Shown here piece after piece: positions 53,157 to 61,820 of a DNA stretch of 64,000 bases. Source of the stretch: Clostridia bacterium (GTDB taxonomy: Bacteria > Bacillota > Clostridia > Oscillospirales > Acutalibacteraceae). A program made the translations under genes and the position numbers. Location of the stretch: NCBI GenBank assembly GCA_017521925.1, contig JAFXBG010000013.1:1-64000 (forward strand). Reading direction: 5' to 3'. Position 1 is the stretch's first letter, and the number at the start of each line of letters is the position of its first letter. The notes beneath the pieces were generated by a model. It was not told where the DNA came from, ran no database searches, and saw nothing but the letters and a program-made list of their open reading frames with translations.

Positions 53157-53908
53157 CCTTAATTAAAGATATAGTTGAATTTTGCGAGGAGTTTGCCCCC
53201 TTTGACACTGCCGCAAGCTTTGACAATGTCGGACTTCTTATAGGCAGTGAAAACACAGAAGTCACAAAGGTACTTCTTGCCCTTGATATTACAAAAGAAG
53301 TTATAGCTGAGGCTAAAGAAACAGGTGCCCAGCTTATCATAAGCCACCACCCTGTTATTTTTAATCCCCTTAAAAGTATGGATAGTAAAAGTGTGCCTTA
53401 CCTTTTAGCTGCAAACTGTCTTTCCGCACTTTGTCTGCACACAAACCTTGACATAGCATGGGACACAGGTGTAAATTTATGCCTTGCAAATGCTCTTAAG
53501 CTTGAAGGAATTACTTTTTACGAGGGCGAGTTTGTGGTGTCAGGTACTCTCAAGGAAGAAACAACTGCTGAAAACTTTGCAAAATTTGTAAAGGAAAAAC
53601 TGAATGCACAGGCAGTTACCTGCACAGTTAAGGATAAACTTATAAAAAACATTTTTATGTGCAGTGGTGCCGGCGGAAGCGAATTTATGAAAGCTGTAGA
53701 ATTAGGTGCTGATGCATTTATTACAGGCGAAGCACACCACCATAATTATCTGGAGAGCATCCACAAAAATGTTCCCCTTATTGTGGCAGGTCATTTTGAA
53801 ACCGAGGATATTGTTATAAATCCCCTTAAAGAAAAACTGCAGAAAGAATTCAATGAGGTTGAGTTTGTAAAATCCGAGAAACTTACCTCTCCCCTTTATT
53901 TTGTTTGA
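53153..53908 (+). CDS. Nif3-like dinuclear metal-centre protein
   Basis: 251 residues. Metal ligands in LIISHHPVIFNPLK, LCLHTNLDIAWDTG and TGEAHHHNYLE match the Nif3/YqfO family, which forms hexamers with two metal ions. Proposed activity is GTP cyclohydrolase-like or hydrolase; the real role is unknown. The protein is shorter than YqfO because it lacks the inserted PII-like domain. Confidence 0.92.
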   Translation: MTLIKDIVEFCEEFAPFDTAASFDNVGLLIGSENTEVTKVLLALDITKEVIAEAKETGAQLIISHHPVIFNPLKSMDSKSVPYLLAANCLSALCLHTNLDIAWDTGVNLCLANALKLEGITFYEGEFVVSGTLKEETTAENFAKFVKEKLNAQAVTCTVKDKLIKNIFMCSGAGGSEFMKAVELGADAFITGEAHHHNYLESIHKNVPLIVAGHFETEDIVINPLKEKLQKEFNEVEFVKSEKLTSPLYFV

Positions 53909-53916
53909 CAAAAATC

Positions 53917-53953
53917 AGGCTCCCAAGTTCAAATAAACTTGGGAGCCTTTTTG
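53917..53953. terminator. Bidirectional terminator after the Nif3-like gene
   Basis: A 13-bp perfect stem (aggctcccaagtt with aacttgggagcct), 6-nt loop and T run; it also ends the minus-strand secreted-protein gene. Confidence 0.9.
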
Positions 53954-53968
53954 TATCCGATATGAATT

Positions 53969-54433
53969 TTAAGATAAAATGCCGTAAGGGCTGCAGTAAA
54001 GATTTACTGATGCAGTATAGTCTGTTGAACCGATTAAGTTTTTCTGGGTAGCTATAGCAGTAGCCGTTGCACAGTTACCGCTTCTGCTGCAGGAAGTGCT
54101 CTTTATAGACCATGTGCTGGCATAAGCATCAGCACTGCGGGAAACGCTGACGCAGGAAGATGTGGTTCCATTATAGGTAAATGTACCGTTAACTGTTACA
54201 GACCACATAACTTCGTCACTGCTGTTAAGATATTCCCTTGTCTTATAACCAGATTTGCTTGCAGCTCTGGTGTTATCTTCGTAATATGTAATATATGTTC
54301 TTATTTTGTCGCCGTTTTCAAGTACCTCTACAAAAGTTTCAGTTATTTCTGTATTTGTCGCACTAACAGGCAGACAGAAAATCATACCGAAAACCATTAC
54401 GCATAATAATACTAATGCTAAAACTTTCTTCAT
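53969..54433 (-). CDS. Secreted protein of unknown function
   Basis: 154 residues, preceded by AAGGAG. Signal peptide 1-25 (ends VSA). The mature part is rich in Ser, Thr and Tyr with TETFVEVLENGDKIRTYITYYEDN, VNGTFTYNGT and a Cys-rich TSSCVSVSRSADAYAS/STSCSRSGNCATA region. Small exported beta-rich proteins of this type occur in clostridia without known function. It is the last gene of a three-gene minus unit with a PadR regulator, so it is likely under that control. Confidence 0.7.
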   Translation of the reverse strand: MKKVLALVLLCVMVFGMIFCLPVSATNTEITETFVEVLENGDKIRTYITYYEDNTRAASKSGYKTREYLNSSDEVMWSVTVNGTFTYNGTTSSCVSVSRSADAYASTWSIKSTSCSRSGNCATATAIATQKNLIGSTDYTASVNLYCSPYGILS

Positions 54434-54449
54434 TAATCATAACTCCTTA

Positions 54450-54833
54450 TTAATTGTATTCTCCTACTATATCATTACTAACAACTACTTCCTGCTTTTT
54501 ACGCGAATAATATTCTGAATATAAATACACACAAAAAGCAGACGTCGCGATAGTAGCAAGAACAAGCAAAACCGATAATACAGTTTTAACAATCCTGGTT
54601 GTTCTAATTTGCTTTGATATATACTCTATATCAACACAACGCAAATAACTGTTTACAACGTCACTGGGATTGCCGTATTTCTCATAAAGCTCTTCCTTGT
54701 TGGTGACTTTTGCATCTTCGCAAAAGCCCTCAATGTCAGAAGCAATCTTTCTGATATACTCCCGCTCGGGTTTTCGCTTTATGGGGAACAATGCTTTTAC
54801 TTCAATCATATATTCCTTGCAGATTCTATTCAT
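54450..54833 (-). CDS. DUF6120-like membrane protein
   Basis: The start is ATG 54833, overlapping the padR stop by 8 bp (ATGAATAG), with GGGAGG upstream. 127 residues. The cytoplasmic N-terminal part (about 1-80) holds LFPIKRKPEREYIRKIASDIEGF, resembling DUF1700/DUF6120-like partners of PadR regulators. One transmembrane helix spans about 85-107. PadR-membrane-protein pairs usually form a regulated membrane stress unit; exact function unknown. Confidence 0.65.
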   Translation of the reverse strand: MNRICKEYMIEVKALFPIKRKPEREYIRKIASDIEGFCEDAKVTNKEELYEKYGNPSDVVNSYLRCVDIEYISKQIRTTRIVKTVLSVLLVLATIATSAFCVYLYSEYYSRKKQEVVVSNDIVGEYN

Positions 54834-55176
54834 CCTTATCGTCCTCCCTGTCAAGTATAGTCAGAATATTCTGCACGCCGTTTGTTGTATTGCGGTAACT
54901 ATCCCTAAGCTCTGCAAGGTAAGCACGACCGTCTTCTTCAAGGCGGTAGTAAACCCTTGTACGTCTTTTGCCCACAAGCTTTGAATACTCAGAAATTCTG
55001 CCGTCATTTCCAAGCTTATAGGCGGCGGCATAAATAGTGTTCTGAGAAATCCTCAGCAAGCCTCCGGAATAATCTTCAATACATTTTACAATTTCATACA
55101 TGTACCTGTCTTTACCTTCAAGAAGCGATAGAATCAGCATATCGGTAATGCCGTTCATAAAATAATTTTTACTCAT
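54826..55176 (-). CDS. PadR-family transcriptional regulator
   Basis: The start is ATG 55176 with GGGGTG 7 bp upstream; a longer frame begins at 55227 upstream of the promoter -10. 116 residues. PadR winged helix: ITDMLILSLLEGKDRYMYEIVKCI, ISQNTIYAAAYKLGNDGRISEY and RTRVYYRLEEDGRAYLAEL. PadR proteins repress their own operon and neighbours in response to small molecules or membrane stress. The mRNA probably starts at or near the ribosome site itself, giving an unusually short leader. Confidence 0.88.
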   Translation of the reverse strand: MSKNYFMNGITDMLILSLLEGKDRYMYEIVKCIEDYSGGLLRISQNTIYAAAYKLGNDGRISEYSKLVGKRRTRVYYRLEEDGRAYLAELRDSYRNTTNGVQNILTILDREDDKDE

Positions 55177-55195
55177 ATTTTCACACCCCACAGAT

Positions 55196-55224
55196 ATTAT
55201 ACAACAAAAAACGTGAAATTTCAA
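55196..55224 (-). promoter_or_regulatory. Sigma-A promoter of padR
   Basis: TTGAAA (55219-55224) and TATAAT (55196-55201) are 17 bp apart on the minus strand; the predicted start is near 55189, only about 13 nt before the ATG. A palindrome tgaaatttca (55214-55223) overlaps the -35 and could be an operator. Confidence 0.75.
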
Positions 55225-55266
55225 CACATATTTTTAAAATTAAATATTATAATTAATAAAATATTG

Positions 55267-55295
55267 TTGACAAAACTACAATTTAATGATATATT
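55267..55295 (+). promoter_or_regulatory. Sigma-A promoter of the candidate C-rich RNA
   Basis: Consensus TTGACA (55267-55272), 17-bp spacer, TATATT (55290-55295). It faces away from padR and no open frame of note follows before the terminator. Confidence 0.75.
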
Positions 55296-55301
55296 ATTTT
55301 T

Positions 55302-55470
55302 GGACGTTGTGTTAAGTTTCTTCACACCCCGCGAACTACACATCGTTCAAAACTCAATTTTCCCACCCCAAATTAGCTTCTGCAGTTTTAGTTATCTAAA
55401 CAACAGAGGCTTATCTATTTTTACCCCACACCCCTTTCGGCACAGCTTTTACGCTGTGCCGATTATTTTT
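55302..55470 (+). ncRNA. Candidate C-rich small regulatory RNA
   Basis: A predicted 170-nt transcript runs from the promoter at 55267 to a terminator with a perfect 9-bp stem (cggcacagc 55438-55446 with gctgtgccg 55453-55461) and an ATTATTTTT tail. It contains unpaired-looking C-rich motifs: TTCACACCCC (55321-55330), TCCCACCCC (55371-55379) and ACCCCACACCCC (55423-55434). Such C-rich loops are used by sRNAs like FsrA, RsaE and RoxS to block G-rich ribosome sites. The first is perfectly complementary over 10 nt to the padR ribosome site. No Rfam family was recognised. Confidence 0.6.
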
Positions 55471-55555
55471 GTGTACAAAATTTAATGATTTATTTACTAA
55501 ATATCAAATTTCTTAAAAAACTCTGAAATAAGTGTAACAAAATGTGTAAAAAAGA

Positions 55556-55584
55556 TTGCAAAGACCACTACATTTTGATATAAT
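55556..55584 (+). promoter_or_regulatory. Sigma-A promoter of trmB
   Basis: TTGCAA (55556-55561), 17-bp spacer, TATAAT (55579-55584), about 52 bp before the GTG start of trmB. Confidence 0.75.
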
Positions 55585-55636
55585 TACTTTGTATTAGTGT
55601 AACTATATCTCAAAATATTGTGTTTAAGGTGATTTT

Positions 55637-56296
55637 GTGCGAATCCGTAAAAAGAAATGGGCTCAGCCTGAGCTTGACGCCTGCAGCTTCTTTGTAAATA
55701 ACCCTGAGGAACACAGGGGCAAATGGGCAGATTTTTTCTGTGATGCTCAGCCTCTGGAGCTTGAAGTTGGCTGCGGCAAAGGTACTTTTGTTGCAGAAAA
55801 AGCCCTGAGAAACCCTGACGTAAACTTTATTGCAATGGACATTAAAAGCAATATGCTGGGTGTTGGCAGACGTAACATTGTAAGACGTTTTGAAGAAGCC
55901 GGCAGAGAGGTTAAAAACATTGCACTGGTAGCTTTCAATGTTGACCAGATTTTTAGAGTTATAGGGGAAGATGACAAAATTGACAGAATTTACATAAATT
56001 TCTGTAACCCCTGGCCAAGAGGCAAGCACAACAAACGCCGTCTTACCCACCCTACCAAACTTAACCTTTACAAAAACTTTCTGAAAAAAGGCGGAGAAAT
56101 CCACTTTAAAACCGACAACGACGAACTTTTTGAAGACAGCCTTGAATATTTCAAGGAATCAGGCTACGAGCTTTTGAGGGTTGTCCGTGATTTGCATAAC
56201 AGCGACATTGAGGGCAACATTGTTACCGAGCACGAAAAGATGTTTTCTGATGAAGGTATTCTTATCAAATACCTTGTAGCAAAGCTTCCTGAATAA
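55637..56296 (+). CDS. trmB: tRNA (guanine-N7-)-methyltransferase
   Basis: GTG start at 55637 behind AAGGTGA. 219 residues. SAM motif LELEVGCGKGTFV, DIKSNMLGVGRRN and the signature NFCNPWPRGKHNKRRLTH. TrmB makes m7G46 in tRNA variable loops. First gene of a unit that continues with a lipoprotein and a two-component system. Confidence 0.95.
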   Translation: MRIRKKKWAQPELDACSFFVNNPEEHRGKWADFFCDAQPLELEVGCGKGTFVAEKALRNPDVNFIAMDIKSNMLGVGRRNIVRRFEEAGREVKNIALVAFNVDQIFRVIGEDDKIDRIYINFCNPWPRGKHNKRRLTHPTKLNLYKNFLKKGGEIHFKTDNDELFEDSLEYFKESGYELLRVVRDLHNSDIEGNIVTEHEKMFSDEGILIKYLVAKLPE

Positions 56297-56308
56297 AGGA
56301 GTTTTATC

Positions 56309-57619
56309 GTGAATAAGAAATTACTGAGCCTGGTGCTTGCATCTGCTATGGGTATTTCTATGGCAGGTTGCAGTTCTGTAGGGCTTTCTGTAGATAATTT
56401 AATGCATCCGCCAAAAGCGGTAGGCGATAAGGCTGAAATTCAGTCTTTAATCGACTCTGTTGCAGGCGAGGGCTATACACTCAAATATCCCCAAAGCGGT
56501 AACTACCGCTCGGCAATTACCATGAAAGACATTGACTCTGACAGTATAGAGGAGGCAATCGCCTTTTACCTGCCTGTAGGCGACATCGCCAAGGTTCATA
56601 TGCTTGTTATGGACAGTATAGACAGCAAATGGCAACCTGTAGGCGACTTTAAAAGCCAGAGTACTTCTGTTGACAGTCTTAACTTCTGCGACCTTGACGG
56701 TAACGGAATTCTCGAAATTGCAACCAGCTGGAAAACCTATGACGCAAGCGTTAATCAGCTTTCTCTTTATCTTTATGAAGACAACAGCGTCAGGGAGGTT
56801 TCATCAGAATACAGTACCTCAAGTGTGCTTTCGGGTGATTTTACCGATGCTGACGGCGAAGAGCTTTTGCTGCTTTCCCTTTTTTCTACCGACAAAGAGG
56901 CAAATGCAACCTTGCTTGACATTAACGAAAACAAAAGCGACCTCGAAGTTTTAGGTACTGCTCCTCTTAATCCTGATGTTGTTTCTTACGCTCAGCTTAC
57001 CGTTGGCAATATTTTTGAAAACCAGGTAGGTGCAGTTATTGACGGCTGTACTCAGAGCGGTGAGTATAACACTCAGATTCTATACTTCAACTCTTACTTT
57101 GACTCCTTGGAACGCATAAGCTTTACTGAAAACGTGCCATATAACCAGGCACTTCGTTCTTACCCTGTTATGTCTGAGGATATAAACGATGACGGCATTA
57201 TTGAAGTACCTGCCGCATTCAGGCTAAGCATTGAAAATGACCGTACCGATGTAGATGCCGCGGCTGACCTTTACTGGTGTCAGCAAACTCCTTCAGGCAC
57301 AGTACTGCTTATCTCTCATAAGGCGGCAAGCTTTGCTTACGGCTTCACATTTGATGTTCCCGAAAAATGGGAAAGCCAGTTTACCGCCCTTACAAGCTAC
57401 CAAAACAACGAAGTAACATTTTATAAGTGGAACAAAGATAAAACCGAAGATACTCTGCTTGTAATTAAAATTTTTGATAAAGAAACTGACGAGGATACGG
57501 CAGGATATACAACACTTGCCGAAACCGACAACCGAATTTACGCTTTTAGAATTCCTGAAGGTGAAAATCCGCTGTTTTTATCCCAGTCGGAAATCAAAGC
57601 TTCTTTTGAACTAATGTGA
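56309..57619 (+). CDS. Lipoprotein of unknown function with VCBS-like acidic repeats
   Basis: 436 residues, AAAGGAG site before the start. Lipoprotein signal with lipobox SMAGC (Cys20). Acidic IT-MKDIDSDSIEEA, FCDLDGNGILEIA, DFTDADGEELL and SEDINDDGIIEV segments recur about every 60-100 residues. This pattern is like VCBS/FG-GAP-type beta-propeller repeats with calcium loops. It is encoded just before an OmpR response regulator and a kinase, so it may be a sensing accessory lipoprotein, but that is inference. No enzymatic motif seen. Confidence 0.75.
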   Translation: MNKKLLSLVLASAMGISMAGCSSVGLSVDNLMHPPKAVGDKAEIQSLIDSVAGEGYTLKYPQSGNYRSAITMKDIDSDSIEEAIAFYLPVGDIAKVHMLVMDSIDSKWQPVGDFKSQSTSVDSLNFCDLDGNGILEIATSWKTYDASVNQLSLYLYEDNSVREVSSEYSTSSVLSGDFTDADGEELLLLSLFSTDKEANATLLDINENKSDLEVLGTAPLNPDVVSYAQLTVGNIFENQVGAVIDGCTQSGEYNTQILYFNSYFDSLERISFTENVPYNQALRSYPVMSEDINDDGIIEVPAAFRLSIENDRTDVDAAADLYWCQQTPSGTVLLISHKAASFAYGFTFDVPEKWESQFTALTSYQNNEVTFYKWNKDKTEDTLLVIKIFDKETDEDTAGYTTLAETDNRIYAFRIPEGENPLFLSQSEIKASFELM

Positions 57620-57654
57620 TTTTAATATAGATTATGTGAAAGGTGGTAAACCCT

Positions 57655-58356
57655 ATGAAAAAAATTCTTGTTTGTGAAGACGAAGCCGCTATCCGCGATT
57701 TTGTTGTAATCAACTTACGCCGTGCAGGCTATGATGTTGTAGAGGCTGACTGCGGCGAGGTTGCTTTGCAGAAATATGAAGAACACGGCGGCGACTTTGA
57801 TGTTGCTATCCTTGATATTATGATGCCCGGCATTGACGGCTTGCAGGTTTGCAAAGAGCTGAGAAACAAAAACGGCTCTATCGGTATTATTATGCTTTCT
57901 GCCAGAACTCAGGAAATGGACAAGGTTACGGGTCTTATGCTTGGTGCTGACGACTATGTTACAAAGCCTTTCTCTCCTTCTGAGCTTACAGCCAGAGTTG
58001 ATTCCTTATACCGCCGTGTAGCTCTTGCTGAACAGAAGGCAGAAAACAACTTTAAGGAAGAGCTAAAGTCAGGTATCTTTACCCTTAACCTGAGAAACCG
58101 CACTCTTACCAAGAGCGGTACCGTTATTGAGCTTACACAGGTTGAATTCCAGATTATGGAGTACTTTTTCTCTAATCCCCAGACAGCTCTGGACAGAACC
58201 GACATCCTTAACCACGTATGGGGCGAGGCTTATGTTGGTGAGGAAAAGATTGTTGACGTTAACATAAGAAGACTGAGAATGAAGGTTGAGGACGAACCCT
58301 CTAACCCCAAGTACATTGTTACTGTATGGGGCTTAGGCTACAAATGGGATGCATAA
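57655..58356 (+). CDS. OmpR-family response regulator
   Basis: The start is ATG 57655, 8 bp after AAAGGTGG; an in-frame GTG at 57643 overlaps the ribosome site. 233 residues. Receiver domain with acidic CEDE (7-10) and phospho-acceptor D54 (ILDIMMPG), switch Lys in YVTKPF. Winged-helix domain (about 140-232) ending TVWGLGYKW. The kinase gene follows after an unusually long gap of 156 bp that holds the dispersed element. Confidence 0.93.
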   Translation: MKKILVCEDEAAIRDFVVINLRRAGYDVVEADCGEVALQKYEEHGGDFDVAILDIMMPGIDGLQVCKELRNKNGSIGIIMLSARTQEMDKVTGLMLGADDYVTKPFSPSELTARVDSLYRRVALAEQKAENNFKEELKSGIFTLNLRNRTLTKSGTVIELTQVEFQIMEYFFSNPQTALDRTDILNHVWGEAYVGEEKIVDVNIRRLRMKVEDEPSNPKYIVTVWGLGYKWDA

Positions 58357-58424
58357 CCGTTAGCCACGGTGGGCAATTCGCCTTTGGATAGGTTTATTCA
58401 GATGCAACGTTTCATTAACAGCGG
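58357..58424 (+). repeat. Stop-adjacent dispersed element, copy D
   Basis: It begins on the base after the response-regulator stop: ccgttagccacgg, then tgggcaattcgcctttgga, ending near cattaacagcggg. It separates regulator and kinase genes that are normally adjacent. Confidence 0.75.
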
Positions 58425-58464
58425 GTCGTATTATTAGTCGAACACGTAGTGTGACGCTACACCT

Positions 58465-58490
58465 CTTACCTATTCAATCTTACCTATTCA
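58465..58490 (+). repeat. 14-bp direct repeat before the kinase gene
   Basis: cttacctattca occurs at 58465-58476 and 58479-58490, period 14, upstream of the CGGAGGA ribosome site. It may be a binding site or an artefact of a short duplication. Confidence 0.6.
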
Positions 58491-58512
58491 CTAAATTATC
58501 GGAGGACGGCAA

Positions 58513-59916
58513 ATGTTTAAAGGCATTACCAAGCGTTGGGTGCTTAATACCCTGCTTGTCGTTATTGTTGTTGTTTTGTTTGTTGTGTTCTGCCTTTCTT
58601 ATGCCGTCAGGATTTACTACTACCACTCGGTAAGTCAGACCTTAAGTGGTGAAAGTGCTGAGTTTGTAACTGTTCTTAACAATTCAACCTCGGCCTCTTC
58701 AACCTTTGCTTCTACAGCAAGAGGTTACGTGGAAAATTTCGATGGCAAAGAGAAAATGGAGATTACAGCCATTGATGCATCAGGCAAGGTTATTATTACT
58801 TCTACCGGCTTTACGCCTGATTCTACCGAGCAGATGCCTGACTATCAGAAAGCAACATCAGAAAATCTTAACTTTTATGAATGGACAGGAAAGCTGTCCT
58901 CAGGCGAAAACGTTAAAGCTGTAACACGTCTTGTCAGAAATTCTGAGGGCGAATGTGTGGGTGCTGTAAGATGCATTATTTCTCTTACAGATATTGACCG
59001 CACTGTAGGCACTGCTATTGCAGTCTTTTGCGGCGTAGGTCTGCTTATTGTGTCACTGGTACTTTTTTCGGGTATTTATTTTATCCGCTCCATTGTTACA
59101 CCTGTAAGAGAACTTTCCGAAACCGCAAAGAAAATTGCCCAGGGTGACTTTGGCACAAGAATCGAGAAAACACACGATGATGAAATCGGTGATTTGTGCG
59201 ATTCTATCAACAATATGGCTACAGAGCTCGGAGCCGCTGACAGACTTAAGAACGACTTTATCTCCAGTGTTTCTCACGAACTGAGAACTCCTCTTACCGC
59301 TATCAAGGGTTGGGCTGAAACTATGCAGTACTGCGGCACTGTTGACAAAGAAACCTTTGACAAGGGTATGGACATTATTGTTAAAGAATCTTCTCGTCTT
59401 ACCTCTATTGTTGAGGAGCTTCTGGACTTCTCCCGTCTTCAGAGCGGCAGAATGATGATTATGAAAGAAAAGCTGGATATTTTAGCCGAGCTTGACGACG
59501 TTCTTTATATGATGAAAGAACGTGCCATAAGTGAAGAAAAACATCTGCTTTATGATAAACCCGAGTCTATGCCTCCTGTATTCGGCGATAAAAACAAGCT
59601 CAGGCAGGTGTTCATAAACATCATCGACAATGCTCTTAAATACACCCAGAGCGAAGGTGTTGTAGGTATTCAGGTGCTGGAACAAGGCAAGTTCCTTCAC
59701 ATTGTGGTTACCGATACAGGCTGCGGAATTGCTCCTGACGATTTACCAAGAATCAAAGACAAGTTCTACAAAGCAAACCAGAATGTCCGCGGTTCGGGCA
59801 TTGGTCTTGCTATTGCTGATGAAATTATTACTCTGCACGACGGCAGTCTTGATATCCAGAGCGGTATCGGCGTGGGTACAACAGTTACTATCTCAATTCC
59901 CGTTGCAGAAGATTAA
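58513..59916 (+). CDS. Sensor histidine kinase
   Basis: 467 residues, GGAGGA site before the ATG. Transmembrane helices at about 10-35 and 165-190 flank an extracytoplasmic domain of about 130 residues. HAMP (about 193-245), H box NDFISSVSHELRTPLTA (H255), N box VFINIIDNALKYT and G boxes DTGCGI and GSGIGLAI follow. It pairs with the regulator upstream. Ligand unknown; the neighbouring lipoprotein may take part in sensing. Confidence 0.93.
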   Translation: MFKGITKRWVLNTLLVVIVVVLFVVFCLSYAVRIYYYHSVSQTLSGESAEFVTVLNNSTSASSTFASTARGYVENFDGKEKMEITAIDASGKVIITSTGFTPDSTEQMPDYQKATSENLNFYEWTGKLSSGENVKAVTRLVRNSEGECVGAVRCIISLTDIDRTVGTAIAVFCGVGLLIVSLVLFSGIYFIRSIVTPVRELSETAKKIAQGDFGTRIEKTHDDEIGDLCDSINNMATELGAADRLKNDFISSVSHELRTPLTAIKGWAETMQYCGTVDKETFDKGMDIIVKESSRLTSIVEELLDFSRLQSGRMMIMKEKLDILAELDDVLYMMKERAISEEKHLLYDKPESMPPVFGDKNKLRQVFINIIDNALKYTQSEGVVGIQVLEQGKFLHIVVTDTGCGIAPDDLPRIKDKFYKANQNVRGSGIGLAIADEIITLHDGSLDIQSGIGVGTTVTISIPVAED

Positions 59917-59944
59917 CGTACATATAGAAAGGAAGGTATGTGTT

Positions 59945-60937
59945 ATGTCACAGGAAAATACTAAAAAAATAACATCAATAGGTGGCAGTGCCCTTATCGA
60001 AGGCATTATGATGCGAGGTCCCAAGAAAACCGTGGTAGCGGTACGCACTGCTCCGGACAAAATAGAAACCGAGGAGCTTGAGGTTAAAACCTTAAGCAGT
60101 AAATCTAAATTCTTCAGAGTGCCTTTTATCCGCGGAATTGCAGGTATGATTGACTCTTTGAAGCTGAGCTACAAATCCCTTATGCTTTCAGCTAACAAGG
60201 CTATCGACTCTATTGAAGTAGAAGAAGAAAAAATGAGCAGGTTCGAAAAGTGGCTTAACGACAAATTAGGCGAAAAGCTTATGAATGTCATTATGACCAT
60301 TGCTTCTGTTTTAGGTGTTGCTCTTGCAATAGTGCTTTTTATCTGGGTTCCCTCTCTTCTTTACGGTTTACTTCAGCCTTTACACCCTGTATTTGATAAT
60401 CAGCTTTTACGTTCAACCTTTGAGGGCGTTTTAAGAATTGCACTTTTCTTAGGCTACATAATCATTGTTTCTCAGATGGAAGATATGAAACGTGTATTTA
60501 TGTATCATGGTGCTGAGCATAAGACTATCTTCTGCTACGAAGCTGATGAAGAGCTTACTGTAGAAAATGTCAGAAAGCACAAACGTTTCCATCCCCGTTG
60601 CGGTACAAGCTTTATGATTATTATGCTTCTTTTAGGCATTATAATCGGACTTTTTGTTCCTTCTTTTGCATATCTCGGCATCTGGGGCACCGTGCTGAGA
60701 GCTGCAATTAAAATTCTCCTTTTACCCCTTACTGTTGGCATCGGATACGAGCTTATCAAGCTTTGTGGCAAATACGACAACCTCTTTACCCGTATAATTG
60801 CCGCTCCCGGTATGTGGGCACAGCGTATTACTACCCGCGAGCCTGACGACTCTATGATTGAGATTGCAATTGCCGCTATTACTCCCGTAATTCCCGACGA
60901 CGGTTCTGACATTGTAAACAAGGGTTGCTGTAAATAA
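59945..60937 (+). CDS. DUF1385 membrane protein
   Basis: The start is ATG 59945 behind AAAGGAAGG; a longer frame begins inside the kinase gene. 330 residues. It opens with SIGGSALIEGIMMRGPKKTVVAVR, typical of DUF1385. Four or so transmembrane helices lie between about 105 and 270. A conserved FMYHGAEHKTIFCYE with HxxEHK is the family hallmark. In Firmicutes it sits before prmC, as here (2-bp gap), perhaps linked to translation termination or ribosome-associated functions. Activity unknown. Confidence 0.9.
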   Translation: MSQENTKKITSIGGSALIEGIMMRGPKKTVVAVRTAPDKIETEELEVKTLSSKSKFFRVPFIRGIAGMIDSLKLSYKSLMLSANKAIDSIEVEEEKMSRFEKWLNDKLGEKLMNVIMTIASVLGVALAIVLFIWVPSLLYGLLQPLHPVFDNQLLRSTFEGVLRIALFLGYIIIVSQMEDMKRVFMYHGAEHKTIFCYEADEELTVENVRKHKRFHPRCGTSFMIIMLLLGIIIGLFVPSFAYLGIWGTVLRAAIKILLLPLTVGIGYELIKLCGKYDNLFTRIIAAPGMWAQRITTREPDDSMIEIAIAAITPVIPDDGSDIVNKGCCK

Positions 60938-60939
60938 AA

Positions 60940-61788
60940 ATGAAAATTATCGACGGCTTTAAATTAATCAAAAAAAAGCTCACCGAGGCAGGAGCAGAGT
61001 CTCCTGCCTTTGATGCATCAGAGCTTATTTCATATGTACTGGGTACACCTTACTCACCCAGGCTTGATAAAGAAAAAGAGCTTACAGAAGTAGAGTTTGA
61101 TACCTTACTTTCTCTTGCAGAAAGGCGTGCAAAGGGCGAGCCTTTGCAGTATATTTTAGGTCAGTGGGAATTCTACGGTTTTCCTTTTAAAGTGGGAAAA
61201 GGTGTGCTTATTCCCAGAGATGATACTGAAGTAGCTTTAAGGGCATCTTTCCCTCATCTTGACAAGATAGAAAACCCGAAAATTCTTGATTTATGCGCAG
61301 GAAGCGGTACTATCTGTGTAACCCTGAAAAAGCTTTATCCCAAAGCTGAGGTTACTGCTGTTGAGATTTCAGAGGATGCTTTTTACTATTTAAAGGAAAA
61401 CGCAAGGCTCAACAATGCCGACATAAACCTGATAAATGACGATATATTTAATGTATACAAGAATTTTGAGGACAATTACTTTGACCTGATAATTTCAAAT
61501 CCGCCTTATCTAACCACCGAGGAGCTTGGCTCTATGCAAAAAGAGCTTTACTTCGAGCCTGCCCTGGCTCTTGACGGGGGTGAGGATGGATGCGACTTTT
61601 ACAGACGGATAATTCCCCTCTATTCGCCCAAACTAAAGGCAGGCGGTCAGCTTATTTTTGAGCTTGACGGCAAAGAAGCAGAGTACACAAAAGCCATGAT
61701 GGAAACAGCAAATTACAAAGATATTGAGATTTTTGACGATTTAGGCGGCATCCACAGGGCGATAAAAGGGACTTTGTTCGAGTTTTAG
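60940..61788 (+). CDS. prmC: Peptide chain release factor N5-glutamine methyltransferase
   Basis: 282 residues. N-terminal helical domain ([30 protein letters not shown]), then SAM domain with [28 protein letters not shown] and the catalytic [12 protein letters not shown]. It methylates the Gln of the GGQ motif in release factors 1 and 2. The prfA gene often next to it is not present here; recA follows with its own promoter. Confidence 0.96.
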   Translation: MKIIDGFKLIKKKLTEAGAESPAFDASELISYVLGTPYSPRLDKEKELTEVEFDTLLSLAERRAKGEPLQYILGQWEFYGFPFKVGKGVLIPRDDTEVALRASFPHLDKIENPKILDLCAGSGTICVTLKKLYPKAEVTAVEISEDAFYYLKENARLNNADINLINDDIFNVYKNFEDNYFDLIISNPPYLTTEELGSMQKELYFEPALALDGGEDGCDFYRRIIPLYSPKLKAGGQLIFELDGKEAEYTKAMMETANYKDIEIFDDLGGIHRAIKGTLFEF

Positions 61789-61800
61789 AAAATTTGTTCG
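61787..61800 (-). promoter_or_regulatory. Candidate LexA/DinR box upstream of recA
   Basis: On the minus strand CGAACAAATTTTCT fits the Bacillus DinR consensus CGAACRNRYGTTYC at 12 of 14 positions, and lies 20 bp upstream of the recA -35. It overlaps the end of prmC. A direct repeat tttgttcgag recurs exactly 20 bp apart (61773 and 61793). Binding is not shown. Confidence 0.45.
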
Positions 61801-61820
61801 AGATTTTTGCCCTGTTTTTA

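Noticed and set aside
55302-55470. 6S RNA or other known RNA
   Set aside because: Ends are not complementary and there is no long central-bubble hairpin; no known family matched by eye.
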